Counted from the stretch's first letter, positions 1 through 11,845 are shown. The stretch: 33,998 nucleotides of DNA from Ceraceosorus guamensis (GCF_003144195.1 NW_020290133.1:1-33998); one strand, 5' to 3'. A program made the numbers and translations. The notes: generated from the sequence alone by a model not told the origin.

Positions 1-53
1 GGGGGGGGAAGGAGAAGCTGCGAAAGAGAATGGCTCGAATGTTTTGTGCTCAC

Positions 54-1258
54 TCTTTGACGTAGCTGCTTGAAGAGCGGCTTTAGATACTCGGCAGATT
101 GCACTTGCGTCGCTGCCATGAGCTTTCCCTGCGTGGTTTGGCGCACCTCGACTGTAGAGGGCGAGATGGACCGAGGGAGGGAACGTTTGTGAAGGGGAGG
201 GGGAGAGCGTCAGCTTCGACTTTTCCCAGTGGCACTCACGCTGGGGGATCGCCTTGGAAGGGCTAAACGAGATTCGGAGCGCGCAAAAGAGAGCGAAATG
301 ACTCACGGCTCCTTTGAGCAAGAGCTTCTTCCCAGTCCCTCAAGAGACCCTTGAGCGTGTAGTAGATGATGGGGTAGACCTTGTCTATATCCTTCTTGAC
401 CAATTCCAAATCCAACAAGCTATTCATCCCCACACCTTCCCTTCCCTTTTCCTCCACCACGCTTTCCTTTTCCCTCTTCTGCGCCTCCTCGCTGCCCTCC
501 TGCGCATCGCCTTGCGCGTTCTTGCCTTCTTTTGCCGAGTTGGATTTAGTAGCAGAACTCGACATGCCCAATTCCGCCCTCCTAGCAGCTTCCAAAGCCA
601 CCTCTGCATCTTTAGCTTCCGCACCAGCCATTGCTCTCATGAAATCATTTTGACCGCTCCTTCCAGCTCCACCGCCTCTCTCCTCCAACAATTCCAAAGC
701 TCTCAATCTCAACCTCCTTTCCTTGATGCTCTCTCCAAACAACTGGATAGGCTCGCCTTTGGCTCGTAGACCCCTTTGCGTCTCTAGTATCGAATCGAGC
801 TCGGAGAGGGAGTGAGCAGCTGCAGCTGCAGCTGCGGTCGCATCTTGAGAATCAACGAGAGATGCATCCTTCGAAGCAGCAGCAGTCGCAGTCGCATCTG
901 CAGAGCCGCTAGCATTCCCATCATCCCTCGCACCACCCCATCCATCCACCGCGCTGCCATTCACGTTCAGCTTCTTTGCCCTCTTTCTATCCCTCTCAGC
1001 TCTAGCCTCTTTCAAAGCTCTCCTCTTCTCCTCCGCCAGCAGCAGCAGCACCTCTTCTTCTTCTTCTCGCCTCTTCTCTTGCCCTCCTCGTTCCTGCTCG
1101 ACCGCTTGCGCTGCGCCTCTCCCCGGTTGCTTGCTATGAGCGCCCTGCAAAGACGATTCGCCTTCCACATCGCTCAAAGCCCCATATCCACCTGCTCCGC
1201 CCCCACCACTCCTCGCCTCCGCCTTGCGCTTTCGAATCTCAGCCTTGAGCGCGTCCAT
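54..1258 (-). CDS. PRP18: Pre-mRNA-splicing factor Prp18, 3' end beyond window
   Basis: Prp18 is a U5 snRNP-associated factor acting in the second step of nuclear pre-mRNA splicing. Visible exons on the minus strand are 1258-307 and 151-54, joined across a GTGAGT donor and a TACAG acceptor in phase. The start is the ATG opening with MDALKAEIRKRKAEAR, the family's usual N-terminus; upstream codons in the frame lie in the leader. Residues about 155-190 carry the SFM/Prp4-like motif around EPIQLFGESIKERR. From about residue 277 the Prp18 domain begins (DKVYPIIYYTLKGLLRDWEE), and the second exon continues it (RQTTQGKLMAATQ, then AEYLKPLFKQLRQR). A GTGAGC donor at 53-48 then starts an intron leaving the window, so roughly the last 100 residues are missing. 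Between these parts lie Ala/Glu/Lys-rich low-complexity segments. The family assignment is firm; the linker is poorly conserved. Confidence 0.9.
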
Positions 1259-1276
1259 AGCTTGCGAGCGGGTCGG

Positions 1277-1300
1277 GTGCAGTGCAGTGCAGTGCAGTGC
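1277..1300. repeat. (GTGCA)n pentanucleotide repeat in PRP18 leader
   Basis: Nearly five tandem copies of GTGCA lie 19 nt upstream of the chosen PRP18 start codon, so they are probably in the 5' leader. Confidence 0.85.
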
Positions 1301-1567
1301 GCAAGCGTCTCGGCCGCTTTCGCAAGTCGGTGATGGGCAGGGTTGTGCGCGGTTCGGATTGTTTTCTTTTTTTTTCCAGAGGATGGGAGCGGGGATCGAT
1401 GCCGAGTGCGAATTGAAATCCGTGAATGTGTGCAGTGAGCGCATCGCAGTGTGGATCGTGGAGCGCTGGTGAGGCTGCATGCATTCACGAGTCACTGAGT
1501 ATACGAACCGTGCAAGGCATGCGCGGTATGGCACGCAACGCGGATGAGAGTTTGCGCGTGAGACCTC

Positions 1568-1575
1568 TCACGTGA
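1568..1575. promoter_or_regulatory. TCACGTGA palindrome (E-box/CBF1-like), upstream of PRP18
   Basis: A perfect 8-bp palindrome with a CACGTG core lies about 310 bp upstream of the PRP18 start. CACGTG cores are bound by bHLH factors such as fungal Cbf1. Function here is inferred from sequence only; two more identical octamers occur in other promoters of the window. Confidence 0.35.
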
Positions 1576-2064
1576 TATACAGCCCCCCCGCGGGGCAACT
1601 CAAGGATGCCTCGCTCTCCTCCCCATACACACACACTTAACCTCACACGCGCGGCCTTGTCAATGGACAAGTCATTAGTCAGCCACATCTTCAAACACTT
1701 TTCAGATTCGGATCTGCAGTGGTCGAGGCAGTCTGATCCTGATCGCCCAGCAACCTGTACAAGACGAACGACGTGCCACTTGCGCGAATCATCAGCGGGC
1801 GCAGACGGGCCAAGTCCCAAGTCCCAAGTCCTGAAAAGCTCAGCTCAGCCTATAGCTGCGCACAAGTCGAGTCTAGCTGCAAGTCTCTCTCCCCCTCCGC
1901 TGTACCTACCTGCAACGTACCCGATGCAGCGTGTAACGCAGCACATGGCGAGAGTTGCATGTGGCATGAAGTGTGCCCTGCCCCTGGTCGACCCATGCGC
2001 AGGGAGGGTATGCTACCCAACGAACGAGCCATCGCATGGGATTTGTAGGAAGGGAAAGCACATT

Positions 2065-3398
<1,334 letters not shown>

Positions 3399-3413
3399 TT
3401 TTGCTTGCGGTTC

Positions 3414-3430
3414 GCTTGCTTGCTTGCTTG
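3414..3430. repeat. (GCTT)n repeat in PMM leader
   Basis: About four GCTT units lie 16-32 nt upstream of the phosphomannomutase start codon. The same tetranucleotide recurs near 12,532 (as AAGC) and in hexokinase intron 1. Confidence 0.8.
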
Positions 3431-3700
3431 AAGTCGGAGGTGCCGTGAGTTGCGGGTCAAGGTGAAGCTTCGGATCGGTAGGAAATTAAAGGCACGCCCA
3501 CTCGGGATTGGGGGAGCAGAAGACCAAGTAGTAGCTGCACAGACCCTCCGAGAGATGGGTTGTATGAGCGATCACGATTGGGGAAAAGACGAGGGAGGCA
3601 AGGAAAAGCGGCAGAAAATGCTTGTCTGCAGTGGTGAATGTGGGGATGGAAGCGGGCGGATCGATCACGATTCGTCCAAGTTCTGTGATCTGGACCGTGA

Positions 3701-3740
3701 GTGGTGCGTGGTGCGTGGTGCGTGGTGCGTGGTGCGTGGT
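3701..3740. repeat. (GTGGTGC)5.7 heptamer tandem repeat
   Basis: Five full copies and one partial copy of a 7-bp unit lie about 300 bp upstream of the phosphomannomutase start. Other 7-bp arrays occur at 1810-1830 and 26811-26847. Confidence 0.9.
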
Positions 3741-4101
3741 GAGCGTGTCGAGGTGGACGAGGTGCGCCCCTTTTCTCCTCGAAAGGCGTTGTTGTGAGCC
3801 GCAAGAGAAACGGGTGGTGGTGGTGCATCGCTGACCCTTGCGAGTCACGAGTTGCGAGTTCAGGAGCGTTGCAGCTTGCGCGCATCCAACAACCATCCAT
3901 GCATTCCAAACGATCCATGTCAAATTGCGAATGGAATGCTTTCCCGAAAGCCTAGGCGCGCAAGGCAAGGCAATTGAGGAAGGGGACGTGCGCCTCCCAA
4001 AAGAAAGCTCCGCAACCTCCCCCGCCGCGCCGCACAGGCGAGCGCGCGCAGCAATAACACCTGCTGCTGCACGCTGCATGCACCTTCGACGTGCAGGCTT
4101 G

Positions 4102-4125
4102 CAGCAGCAGCAGCAGCAGCAGCAG
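4102..4125. repeat. (CAG)8 trinucleotide repeat
   Basis: Eight perfect CAG units lie in the gap between the phosphomannomutase and TBC genes. No supported coding frame covers them. Confidence 0.8.
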
Positions 4126-4703
4126 CACTCTCGAAAGCCACAAGCGGCGCATCGAGAAGATCAGTTCCAAGTCAGAGTTCGCGTTTCAAAAGCCACACAC
4201 ACCTCCATCTCCTCCCCCTTGACTGAAAAGGGGCGTTTCCTAGCTGTCACGAACTCATCACTCGAACAAGCCACCTCGAAGCGAGGCTATTCTTACCTTC
4301 CCGATCGAGCTCCCCCTCTTTTTCGTGCGTGGGGGGCTCTCTCTCCCTCTCTAGCTTGGCCCACACACACGTGGACACATGGGAGCGTCGGTCGCACATT
4401 TCAGCTCAGCCCCCCCCCCCCCCCCGTTCAACTGGGGCTTGATGCCATTAACTTGCCATTCCTCCATCGAGAGGGTGCGAAGAAGGGCGTGTTGACGTGC
4501 GCACGATGAAAGATCGAGCTTAGCGGGGCGGGCAGCGGGACCGACAAAAGGATTGAGGTGTGGCAAGTAAAAGCCCAAAAAGCAGCCTAGAAGAAAGCTC
4601 GAAGCTAGGCCAGGTTCGATTGCGGTCGCTGGGGGCGCATGACGCATCATCCAGAACACAAAAGACAATAGAGGCCCCCTTCGCTCCGCCCAAATGTTCC
4701 CCT

Positions 4704-4718
4704 CCCCCCCCCCCCCCC
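4704..4718. repeat. 15-nt C run abutting the TBC-gene stop codon
   Basis: On the coding (minus) strand this is a run of 15 G whose first base is the last base of the TAG stop codon. The 3' untranslated region of the TBC gene therefore opens with poly-G. Confidence 0.8.
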
Positions 4719-7700
4719 TAACCAAGTTCGCGATCCAACAATCTTTCCAGCGTGCTATCCCTCCACCACTCGTCTTGCTCTTCCAGCGCTTGAAAGAGCA
4801 TCTCTTCGTTGATACCGTACTGCGCGTAGATGTTGTCCCGCGGCACCCACGAAGCGTCCGCAATCACCGTGCTTCCGGCGCTCGAGGGGGCCAAAGTGGA
4901 TGCTGGACTCAGCATCGCTGTGCTCCCTGCCGTGCTGGGTGTAGTTGGCAGCTGTGCGGTCTGATATTCGCTCACACCATCCACGGCGAGCGAGAGGTGC
5001 GCTGAAGTTGCACTCGAGGGCATGACGGAAGAGAGACCTCCGGGCGATGATAAGGCAGCATCACGGTAGTAGACTCGTAACGCAGCCGCATTATTTCCTC
5101 GAAGAATGCTCGTGAGCTGCAGCCCGAGATGGACGAGGGAAAGTCTTGCATCAGCAAAAAAGGCTAGTTTTGAGGCCTCGTGAGAACTTACCTCTGTCTT
5201 GTCCGGGACGTATAGTCTCGCAGAGAGCAGCTTGACGATAGCTAGACCAATTCGAAAAATGAGCGCATCGCCCTCCTCCAGCAAGCTAGCAAAACACGGG
5301 CAAGAAACGGTCTACATCAGCGACACCTTTTCTCACTCTGCCTCTCTCGGAATTTGCTCAGCTCACATGCAGTCCCATAGTCGGGCCACCGCATCAAAAG
5401 GCAAGAATGGAACAAAGAGGGTGCGAGCCCAATCTCGCACGTATGCGCTCGGCCTGACGCCGCGTGCTTGCATATTCGCGTAGACCTTGTGAGGCGATGG
5501 AATCGTCATTTATCAGTCATGAGTAGACGCATCCATCGCCAATGCAGGACGTGCCCTAATCACTCACTTTCGGCATTTGGTCAGCGAGCAGAGTGTCAAA
5601 GACGCGTCTGCGGGACGTCGAGGAATGTGATGAAGCGCCGGCCACTTGTGAGCACCAGAGTCTCGCCACAATGCAAGGTGCGCGCGCTCACTCACTCAAA
5701 GCCAGCAGCTGCATCTTGTCTGAAGGATGGCGTGATAGGAGTCTGGGAATGCATATGGCTCGCAGAGGGTGCAGGTCCACTAGGTATGGGCGTATAAAGA
5801 GCTCTCAACCAAGGCCTTTCAGCCAGCAAATTGAGCAGCGCAACCAACGTCTCTGTCGGCGACAAGTTTGACAAGAGCATGGCGGCCAAGGATGATGCGC
5901 CGGCTTGGTAGGCTAAAGGAAGGGGTGCGCTGACGGACAAAGATACAGCGGCCGTCGCTCGAAGCTGATCGAGTCGCACCATGACGTATGCTTGCAACAC
6001 CTGAGCGCAGCGGCACGCTCGGCTGCAAGGGTCAGTCCGGGTCGAGAACGACTTCCCAAACGCTTTGCTCTACTCACATCTCTCAAATCGTCGTACAGAG
6101 GCCCCACATCTCGCTGGAACAGCTTCAAGCTCGGTAGTGTGTTGGCGATATCAGCTTCGATGGCTTGTGCATCCGCCTTGGGAAACCTGCCTTCCTTGAT
6201 CGCCTTTTGAGCTTCAGCCGAGGCGCCTTGGAACAAGTTTCTGGGCAGCATTTGCGCATTCCCGCATGCCAAGGCCCAAATTCTGCCTCTCAAATTCGGC
6301 GGAGCGCCTTTCCACCAGATCGCTCTGAGCCTATTTTCTCGTCGCGCCCTGGTCCAGGATGGTAGGATTTCCTGCGTCCAAACCGCTTGGGCGCTAGCTA
6401 GCTCAGCATCTTTTTGACGCTTGCGCTCTTCATTCTCTTCCAACTTCTTCTTTTCGGCCTGTTTGTAGGATCGCATCATTTGCTCGAAATCGGACAGGTG
6501 CTTTGCGTCCTCTGTGCGCTCTTTAGGCGGCAAGGTGGTCATACGGGTCCGAGACTAGTCGCAGCGAGTTCGAAACGATTAGTAGCACGCTTGCAAGACT
6601 TTGCATGCCACGACGAGCACGCACCATGTACTGCTCAAGCGCACTTGGTCCGTTTGACTTTCTTCGATTTTTCTTGCCTGGTTCAGAGTCCGCGATGTCC
6701 CTCAGACCTGGCGCACGATCGATCTCGGTGGATGCGGTAGCCACTTCAGAAGCAGGAGCAGAAGTAGCAGAGGTGGACGTGGGGTCTTCGCTGGACGAAG
6801 TCGAACTGCCTTCCCTGCGCTCGACTGCGGAGGGATCCTGGTCAGGCCCGGTTGGCGATGCCGTCTGCATCGTAGGACTCCCAGCCGACCGAGGCTCTAT
6901 TCTTGCCGACGCTTCTTTGCGCTCATTCTGCTCTTCTTCCAACGAAATCGCAGTCATTTGGATAGCCGAAACTTCTGAAAGCCGCGTCTGATCCTCGTCG
7001 GACTTTCTCGAAGCACTCGCGTGGTGATCCTCTGCCACGTATTCCAAAATCTCGCCATCCTCGCCTGCGACCATCATGGAGATGCCTGGTTTGGTTGAGC
7101 TATGACCCAATCCCGCAGCCGCAGCAGATGATCGATCCAACGAGCTGTCGAAAGTCGCAGAGCCTCGCTGCGTAGGGACAGGGCTAGCGCCACGTGATGA
7201 TGAGCTGTAACGATCCGCTGCATTCTCCATCTCTGTGGGGGTCACAGCTCTGGAGCTGGGTCTGCTTCTTCTGCCCATATACCTTCCCTCTCCCGCCATT
7301 TTGCGATCCGTCGCAGAGCTCCTCACGCTTTCCGACGAGTTTCTCGATTCTTCATTGCCGGTAGCAGGGGCACTGCGACCCGAAGCAAAAGAGGAGCGCA
7401 AGCTCAGAGAGCCATTCTCGCTATTGCTTTGACTCGTCCCTCCTTCCTGGCTCATTGCTCTCTTCAGCATCCTATCTCGATGCGCTGCAGCCGCGGCAAC
7501 TCTTTGAGCTGCCGAACTCCCACTAGCTATAGAGTCTTGCCTTATCTCGACGCTGGATCGACTGCCAAAGGCTACGCCTGCTCCGTATGGGGACCGCATC
7601 ATGTGCTGATCGTGACTTGCCGATCCAAGCGCGCTTCCAGGTGCAGGACTTTCCAGCGCAACATCTACAAATCCAACAGGTTCCACATCTTCTGAATACG

Positions 7701-8649
7701 TGCGGCTCCGAGGTCTCGCTTCTCCTGCCGCGTTCCTGATGCTCCTCGATCTCTGCCCAGAGACGGGCCTTAGAGGTCTGCCATCTGCGTACGTATAGCT
7801 AGCAGAGGAAAAGGTAGGAGATGGGACGGACGCGTATTGCGCTTCTGCCTCTGCAGCTAGAGAGTCAGCACCCTCACCAGGAAGGTCTACCAAGGAAGAT
7901 CGCCTGAAGCTCCTACCGCTGCCGCTGCCGCTGGCTGCTTGCATCGAGAAGGGCGACAACTCGGGCAAATCGTATCTTTGAGGAACGACGGATTCCATTC
8001 GCTTGTGAGACGAGTCTACGCTCTGAGACTTGCTGCTGTCTGACGATGAGCTGACTTGGCCAGCTGCACTCTGCAAGACTTGAGCTGTCGAAGCTGCTCT
8101 GCCCCCATCTTCGGATGCCCCTTGCGAGCCAGACGTATTGCCCTGCAGCTCCGCTCCGCTATTCCTATTCCTCAGCTGCTGGGGAGCTGCAACATTTGCG
8201 ACTTGCACATCGACTTGGGCAGCGCGCTCCGATGCCTCGTGTGTATGCCCCTCGGAGTTTGAGGCACACTCCTCTGTGCCATCCTCCAAGGGCGAGGTTT
8301 GCATCGCATTCGCTACACGGTTGTCAGGAAGAGCCTGCCCGTCGAGAGGGTCGCCGTGCAGCTCGTCCGCTGCAGCGACGCCATCCAAAGTATCCTCCTC
8401 ATCCACTGCCACGTTGGCCGTCTCTCGCGCTCGATGTTCCCCATTCGCTACAGGACTTTTCGTGATGCTTGGACCGTCGTGCTCATCCTCGTCTGCCAAG
8501 ACCGGCTTGGTATGCGCAGCGTGCTCGTCTCTCGACCCCTCGAAGCCTGCAACGAAAAGCGTCGCATCTCGCGTGCCGTCCATCTCCGCTTTTGCTCTCG
8601 CCTCACCGGTCGTCGAGGTGATGTCGTGATTCATGGCAGCCTGCACCAT
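4718..8649 (-). CDS. TBC-domain protein, TBC1D12/14-like Rab-GAP family
   Basis: TBC proteins normally stimulate GTP hydrolysis by Rab GTPases in membrane traffic. Seven exons join in phase: 8649-6625, 6554-6078, 6000-5696, 5607-5568, 5485-5367, 5285-5192 and 5116-4718, about 1152 residues. Residues 1-675 are a Ser/Ala-rich, probably disordered region. A charged helix (about 700-730) precedes the TBC domain (about 750-1020), which shows WWKGAPPNLRGRIWALACGN, then LKLFQRDVGPLYDDLRD, FDTLLADQMPKVYANM, RPSAYVRDWARTLF and EEGDALIFRIGLAIVKLL. These match the TBC1D12/14 branch. The first finger motif reads IEADIAN (Asn813 where Arg is usual), and the YVQ motif appears as YQA (865-867) after an insertion of about 19 residues. 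GAP activity is therefore uncertain. Exon 7's acceptor is the least certain junction. Confidence 0.87.
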
Positions 8650-9691
8650 TCCGTATCAACTCTTTGCTTGGCAGGCAGGCGGAATGGGGGAATGCCGGTG
8701 AAGCAGTGGTGAGGTGTTCGCAGAGGGCAGCAGACCTGCGCGATCAGCAGCAGCCAGAGGGAGGGGGGTGCAGCGCGCAGGGTCTTGATTTGAAGCGCTT
8801 ATCGCGAGCGAGCGCAGATTCCAGGGTCTTGCGGGGCTTGAGCGTAAAGAGCGTGATGAAGGCCTCGCGAGATTCGCAAAGTGCGGGTTCAAGAGTCCTT
8901 GATTGATGGGCGAAGACGCGCTCGCTGTTCGACCAACTCGTGACTAGCGGCCTGCCTCGCCTAGCTGCGCGTGATGGATGGATTGCCCGCGGGCCGAGTC
9001 GGTGGGATGATTTGGTGCAGTCGAATCGAATCACCGAATGGAGGTCAAGAAAAGGCAGAGTTGTAAGTTCAATCATCGATCGACCTTGCAGCATCCATCG
9101 CATCAAGTATGCGCTACCGGTACAGCTGCCTCGATCATTGACCGGCGATGCGGTGCTGCGTGGTGCTGTGCGGTTGCTCGCAACAATCCTGCTGCTGCCC
9201 GGCCTAGCTAGCTCGCCGGAAGACGGCGCGGAGGGGCGCGTGCAAGCAGGCTACAGCAGCACGCACCGCGCGAACCGAACCGTACATCATATAGATCGGC
9301 GTTCTTGCCGCGCGCCTGCTGCCCGCCGTTGATGATCTGCTTTGGCGCTTCGTACATCGATCACAGCATCGCACTCCCACGCCTCGCTTCACACGATCGC
9401 CACTTAGACTCGTGAGCGCGCGAGTGAGTGGGTTGTGTGCGTTGTGTGCGTGTGTCCTAGGCTTTAAAACTCAGCACCCCATTCAAAACTTGCTCTGCTG
9501 CTGGCGTGCAGGCGCAGCTTCAGCGCACTCCTGACTCGTCGTGACTAATGAGCACCTACTCAAAAAAAGCCCTCTCACCTCTCATGAACACGAGATTCAA
9601 GAAAACGAAAAAGAGAACAAGCATCATCGAAATGTGGAAAAGTTCTACGTCATTGCGGCAGAAAGAAGGTTTTCCCCCGAAAACAAAAAGA
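8650..9691. other. Intergenic: TBC-gene promoter and 7TM-gene 3' region
   Basis: A 1-kb gap between two minus-strand genes. It holds CTAGCTAGC-type palindromic words near 9205-9213, GTGTGC runs near 9433-9452 and two ACTCGTGAC-type words (about 9408 and 9532-9546). No protein-like frame or RNA gene is evident. Confidence 0.6.
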
Positions 9692-11845
9692 TCAAAGAGC
9701 GTGCGGAGTGCGATGATCGGAGCGTCGTGCCGAGTCGAGAGAGTGAGTGGGAAGGATGTGCATCCGCGTAAACGTTCCTACAGCTTCCGTTTCCGAATCA
9801 GAAATAGCCTCTCCCACATCTTGCTCCTCCTCCTCCTCCTCTTCCTCATCTTCGTGACTACGATGCTGCCGCTGCCGCTGCTGGGGAGAGCCCACGATGG
9901 CATCGCACGCCGACATTGCAGGAGGTGAAGTGCAGTGGAGGGCGGAGACGGCCGAAGCGGGTGAGCTTGGTGCGCTGCGGCTTCTCAGAGTCGCAAGGTT
10001 GGTAGAGGCGGAAGCAAGCTCTTGGCTGGTGGCGGTCTGAACCGCACTCCTACCATCAAGCATGCCAAACGCTTCCTCGTCCGAGTCGATGCTCACTCCA
10101 AAGCTGGATCGACCCTTGACACGACGCGCAAGACTTGCTCGACCACCGTGACTCTTGCGGCTCACGTTGCTGGTGCTGCTGCATGCATGTCTGCTAGAGC
10201 TCGCTTCGGACTGTTGACTAGCAGACCTGTCGGTGCCTCTTCTCGACCCGATAGATCGAGTGATGGACCCGCCGTGGGAGATTTGTGCCGCTTGACTAAA
10301 TGGTCTTTCATCGATCGAGCGGGGCGAGCTTGGAAAGCATACGGGCTTGCGGTACGAGCTGCAGCGTCTGGACGACTCGATGTCTTCGCACGAGATTGCC
10401 AAGCCCACCGGTAGTCGACTATCGCTCGAACCTCGTCGGCGGCTACGCACAGGGGGATATCGCAAGTCCATGCTGTGGGATCTCGCAGGAATCGGTGGCA
10501 ACGTCAAGTGAGCGTCGTTTGCCGGTGCAAAGCTGTCCGTGTCCGGCAGCCTTGGTGATCTGCCGCCTTCGCTTGGTGTGCGGCGCTTGGCGTTGAGGTA
10601 GTCCTCTTCCATTTTCATGCTGCCGTCAGATCCGGATGGGGAGAGTGGTGAAGCGTATGCTGGAGCTGGTGTCCGCTGAACGGGCGAAGAGACCAAGTCT
10701 GCTTGGCTGTAGGGCAGAATGTTGATCTGATTCGCAGCTCGCGAGTATTCGTCATCGCGATCTGTGGCGTTCCCACTGCTGAGACCGACGTGGTCGGATG
10801 AGGTGTTGAGGTAGCCCAGAGCACCTGCTCGGTATTGGCGAGTGCGTGCGGAATACCTGTCATCGGAGGATGCTGGGCCGGCGCTTCTCTGATTGCGCGC
10901 CATCTCTTCCAGCTGCGCCTTGACGATGACGCGCTTCGAATCTCTGAAAACCTTTCCGGCCAGCATGGGAGGCACGGAGAAGAGCAGAGCGGCGCCTGCC
11001 ACTTGGTAGCTGACCAAGTGCGCGGGCCAGTGAAAGTAGAAGAAGATGAAGATGACGTCGACGACGATGTTGAGGACAAAGAAGCGGAAACCTTGTGCGA
11101 TGAGCACCTTGGAGAGCGAGGTCATGCCGAAGCGTTTCCAGCCAGACGGTCTCAAGAGGCTCTGCAGACCGCCTTGCAAGAGTCTGTGCAGGGTCAAAAG
11201 CATGATGACCACGTCTTGGAGGAGCGCCGGCACCTTGTAAGCAACATTGTATACGGTGCGCAGCTTGCGTTGGGTGTCGTAGTGGCACCATCCGCTGCCA
11301 TCTGGAATGTCCAGACCCTTGCCGTAGTATGGCAGGCTGACGCAGCTCAGCACCAACACGATGCCCCAGAGGCCTAGGACAGGCATGGCCACGCGTCGCT
11401 GCCACTCGTAGAGGCTCAGCGTGCGCATGATGAAGACAAGAGGCACCGCGTTGGCCAGCGGAACGAGCAGCACGTTGAAAGTGCGCGCATAAGTTGCGCA
11501 CGCATCTTGGCCCAACTCTCGACCCACGGGAGCGGAAATGTAGACCAGGATGAGGGTGAGCACGGCAGGCGAGAGTATGCGGCAGGTGAGATATGCCAAA
11601 CGGCTGGTGAGCTTCACTCGATTCTTCCACCCTGCCTCGCGCAATAGCGACAGGTCAAAAGGCAAGGCGCTTATCAGATCCCACAGCACCATGCCCAAGA
11701 AAGCGGCAAAGAGCTGCTGCAGCACTTGAAAAGAGACCGCAACGTCCTTGGGCAAATGCCAGAAGATGAGATCGCCTTGCATCGCCTGAGCGAACAATTC
11801 CCGATCGGTCTGACCAAAAGTCAGGTGCATGGCTGGTCTTGCCAT
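9692..11845 (-). CDS. Seven-transmembrane receptor-like protein with long Ser-rich tail
   Basis: This single-exon gene encodes 717 residues from the ATG at 11845 (MARPAMHLTF). The frame stays open upstream to 12166, but that part is Ser/Pro-rich and overlaps a purine/pyrimidine-biased leader, so I prefer the later start. Seven hydrophobic segments fall at about residues 39-60, 84-104, 122-144, 152-173, 203-223, 252-272 and 277-298. The stretch WDLISALPFDLSLL after TM1 resembles a layout I associate with uncharacterised basidiomycete 7TM proteins; this is not a search result. Residues 300-717 are a probable cytoplasmic tail rich in Ser, Arg and Pro, with an RRRGSSDSR phosphorylation-like site and an acidic Glu run near residues 663-675. 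It may be a GPCR-type sensor at the plasma membrane. Ligand and G-protein coupling cannot be told from the sequence. Confidence 0.75.
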   Translation of the reverse strand: MARPAMHLTFGQTDRELFAQAMQGDLIFWHLPKDVAVSFQVLQQLFAAFLGMVLWDLISALPFDLSLLREAGWKNRVKLTSRLAYLTCRILSPAVLTLILVYISAPVGRELGQDACATYARTFNVLLVPLANAVPLVFIMRTLSLYEWQRRVAMPVLGLWGIVLVLSCVSLPYYGKGLDIPDGSGWCHYDTQRKLRTVYNVAYKVPALLQDVVIMLLTLHRLLQGGLQSLLRPSGWKRFGMTSLSKVLIAQGFRFFVLNIVVDVIFIFFYFHWPAHLVSYQVAGAALLFSVPPMLAGKVFRDSKRVIVKAQLEEMARNQRSAGPASSDDRYSARTRQYRAGALGYLNTSSDHVGLSSGNATDRDDEYSRAANQINILPYSQADLVSSPVQRTPAPAYASPLSPSGSDGSMKMEEDYLNAKRRTPSEGGRSPRLPDTDSFAPANDAHLTLPPIPARSHSMDLRYPPVRSRRRGSSDSRLPVGLAISCEDIESSRRCSSYRKPVCFPSSPRSIDERPFSQAAQISHGGSITRSIGSRRGTDRSASQQSEASSSRHACSSTSNVSRKSHGGRASLARRVKGRSSFGVSIDSDEEAFGMLDGRSAVQTATSQELASASTNLATLRSRSAPSSPASAVSALHCTSPPAMSACDAIVGSPQQRQRQHRSHEDEEEEEEEEQDVGEAISDSETEAVGTFTRMHILPTHSLDSARRSDHRTPHAL

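Larger units (their letters stand above)
1259..2064. other. Intergenic: PRP18 promoter and PMM 3' region
   Basis: This gap separates the PRP18 start from the phosphomannomutase stop, both on the minus strand. It holds the GTGCA leader repeat, a T-rich run near 1366-1377, a TCACGTGA palindrome at 1568-1575, and three head-to-tail copies of the heptamer CCAAGTC at 1810-1830. The open frames here lack recognisable protein features, and I see no gene. Confidence 0.6.
3399..4717. other. Intergenic: PMM promoter and TBC-gene 3' region
   Basis: This 1.3-kb gap lies between two minus-strand genes. It contains the GCTT leader repeat, a heptamer array (GTGGTGC, 3701-3740), an ACTCGTGACT-type word near 3841-3860, a (CAG)8 run at 4102-4125 and C runs near 4411-4424 and 4704-4718. 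Open frames on both strands reach about 220 codons but are made of repeat-derived low complexity; I do not call them genes. Confidence 0.6.

Noticed and set aside
1-53. A 36-nt intron at the end of PRP18 with an acceptor near position 18
   Set aside because: Too short for a normal fungal intron, and the following residues (Leu/Pro only) do not fit the Prp18 domain clearly; the intron more likely extends beyond the window.
3838-4509. 223-codon plus-strand frame with a Gln run
   Set aside because: It is built from a CAG repeat, C runs and low-complexity DNA, with no recognisable family features or conserved-looking core.
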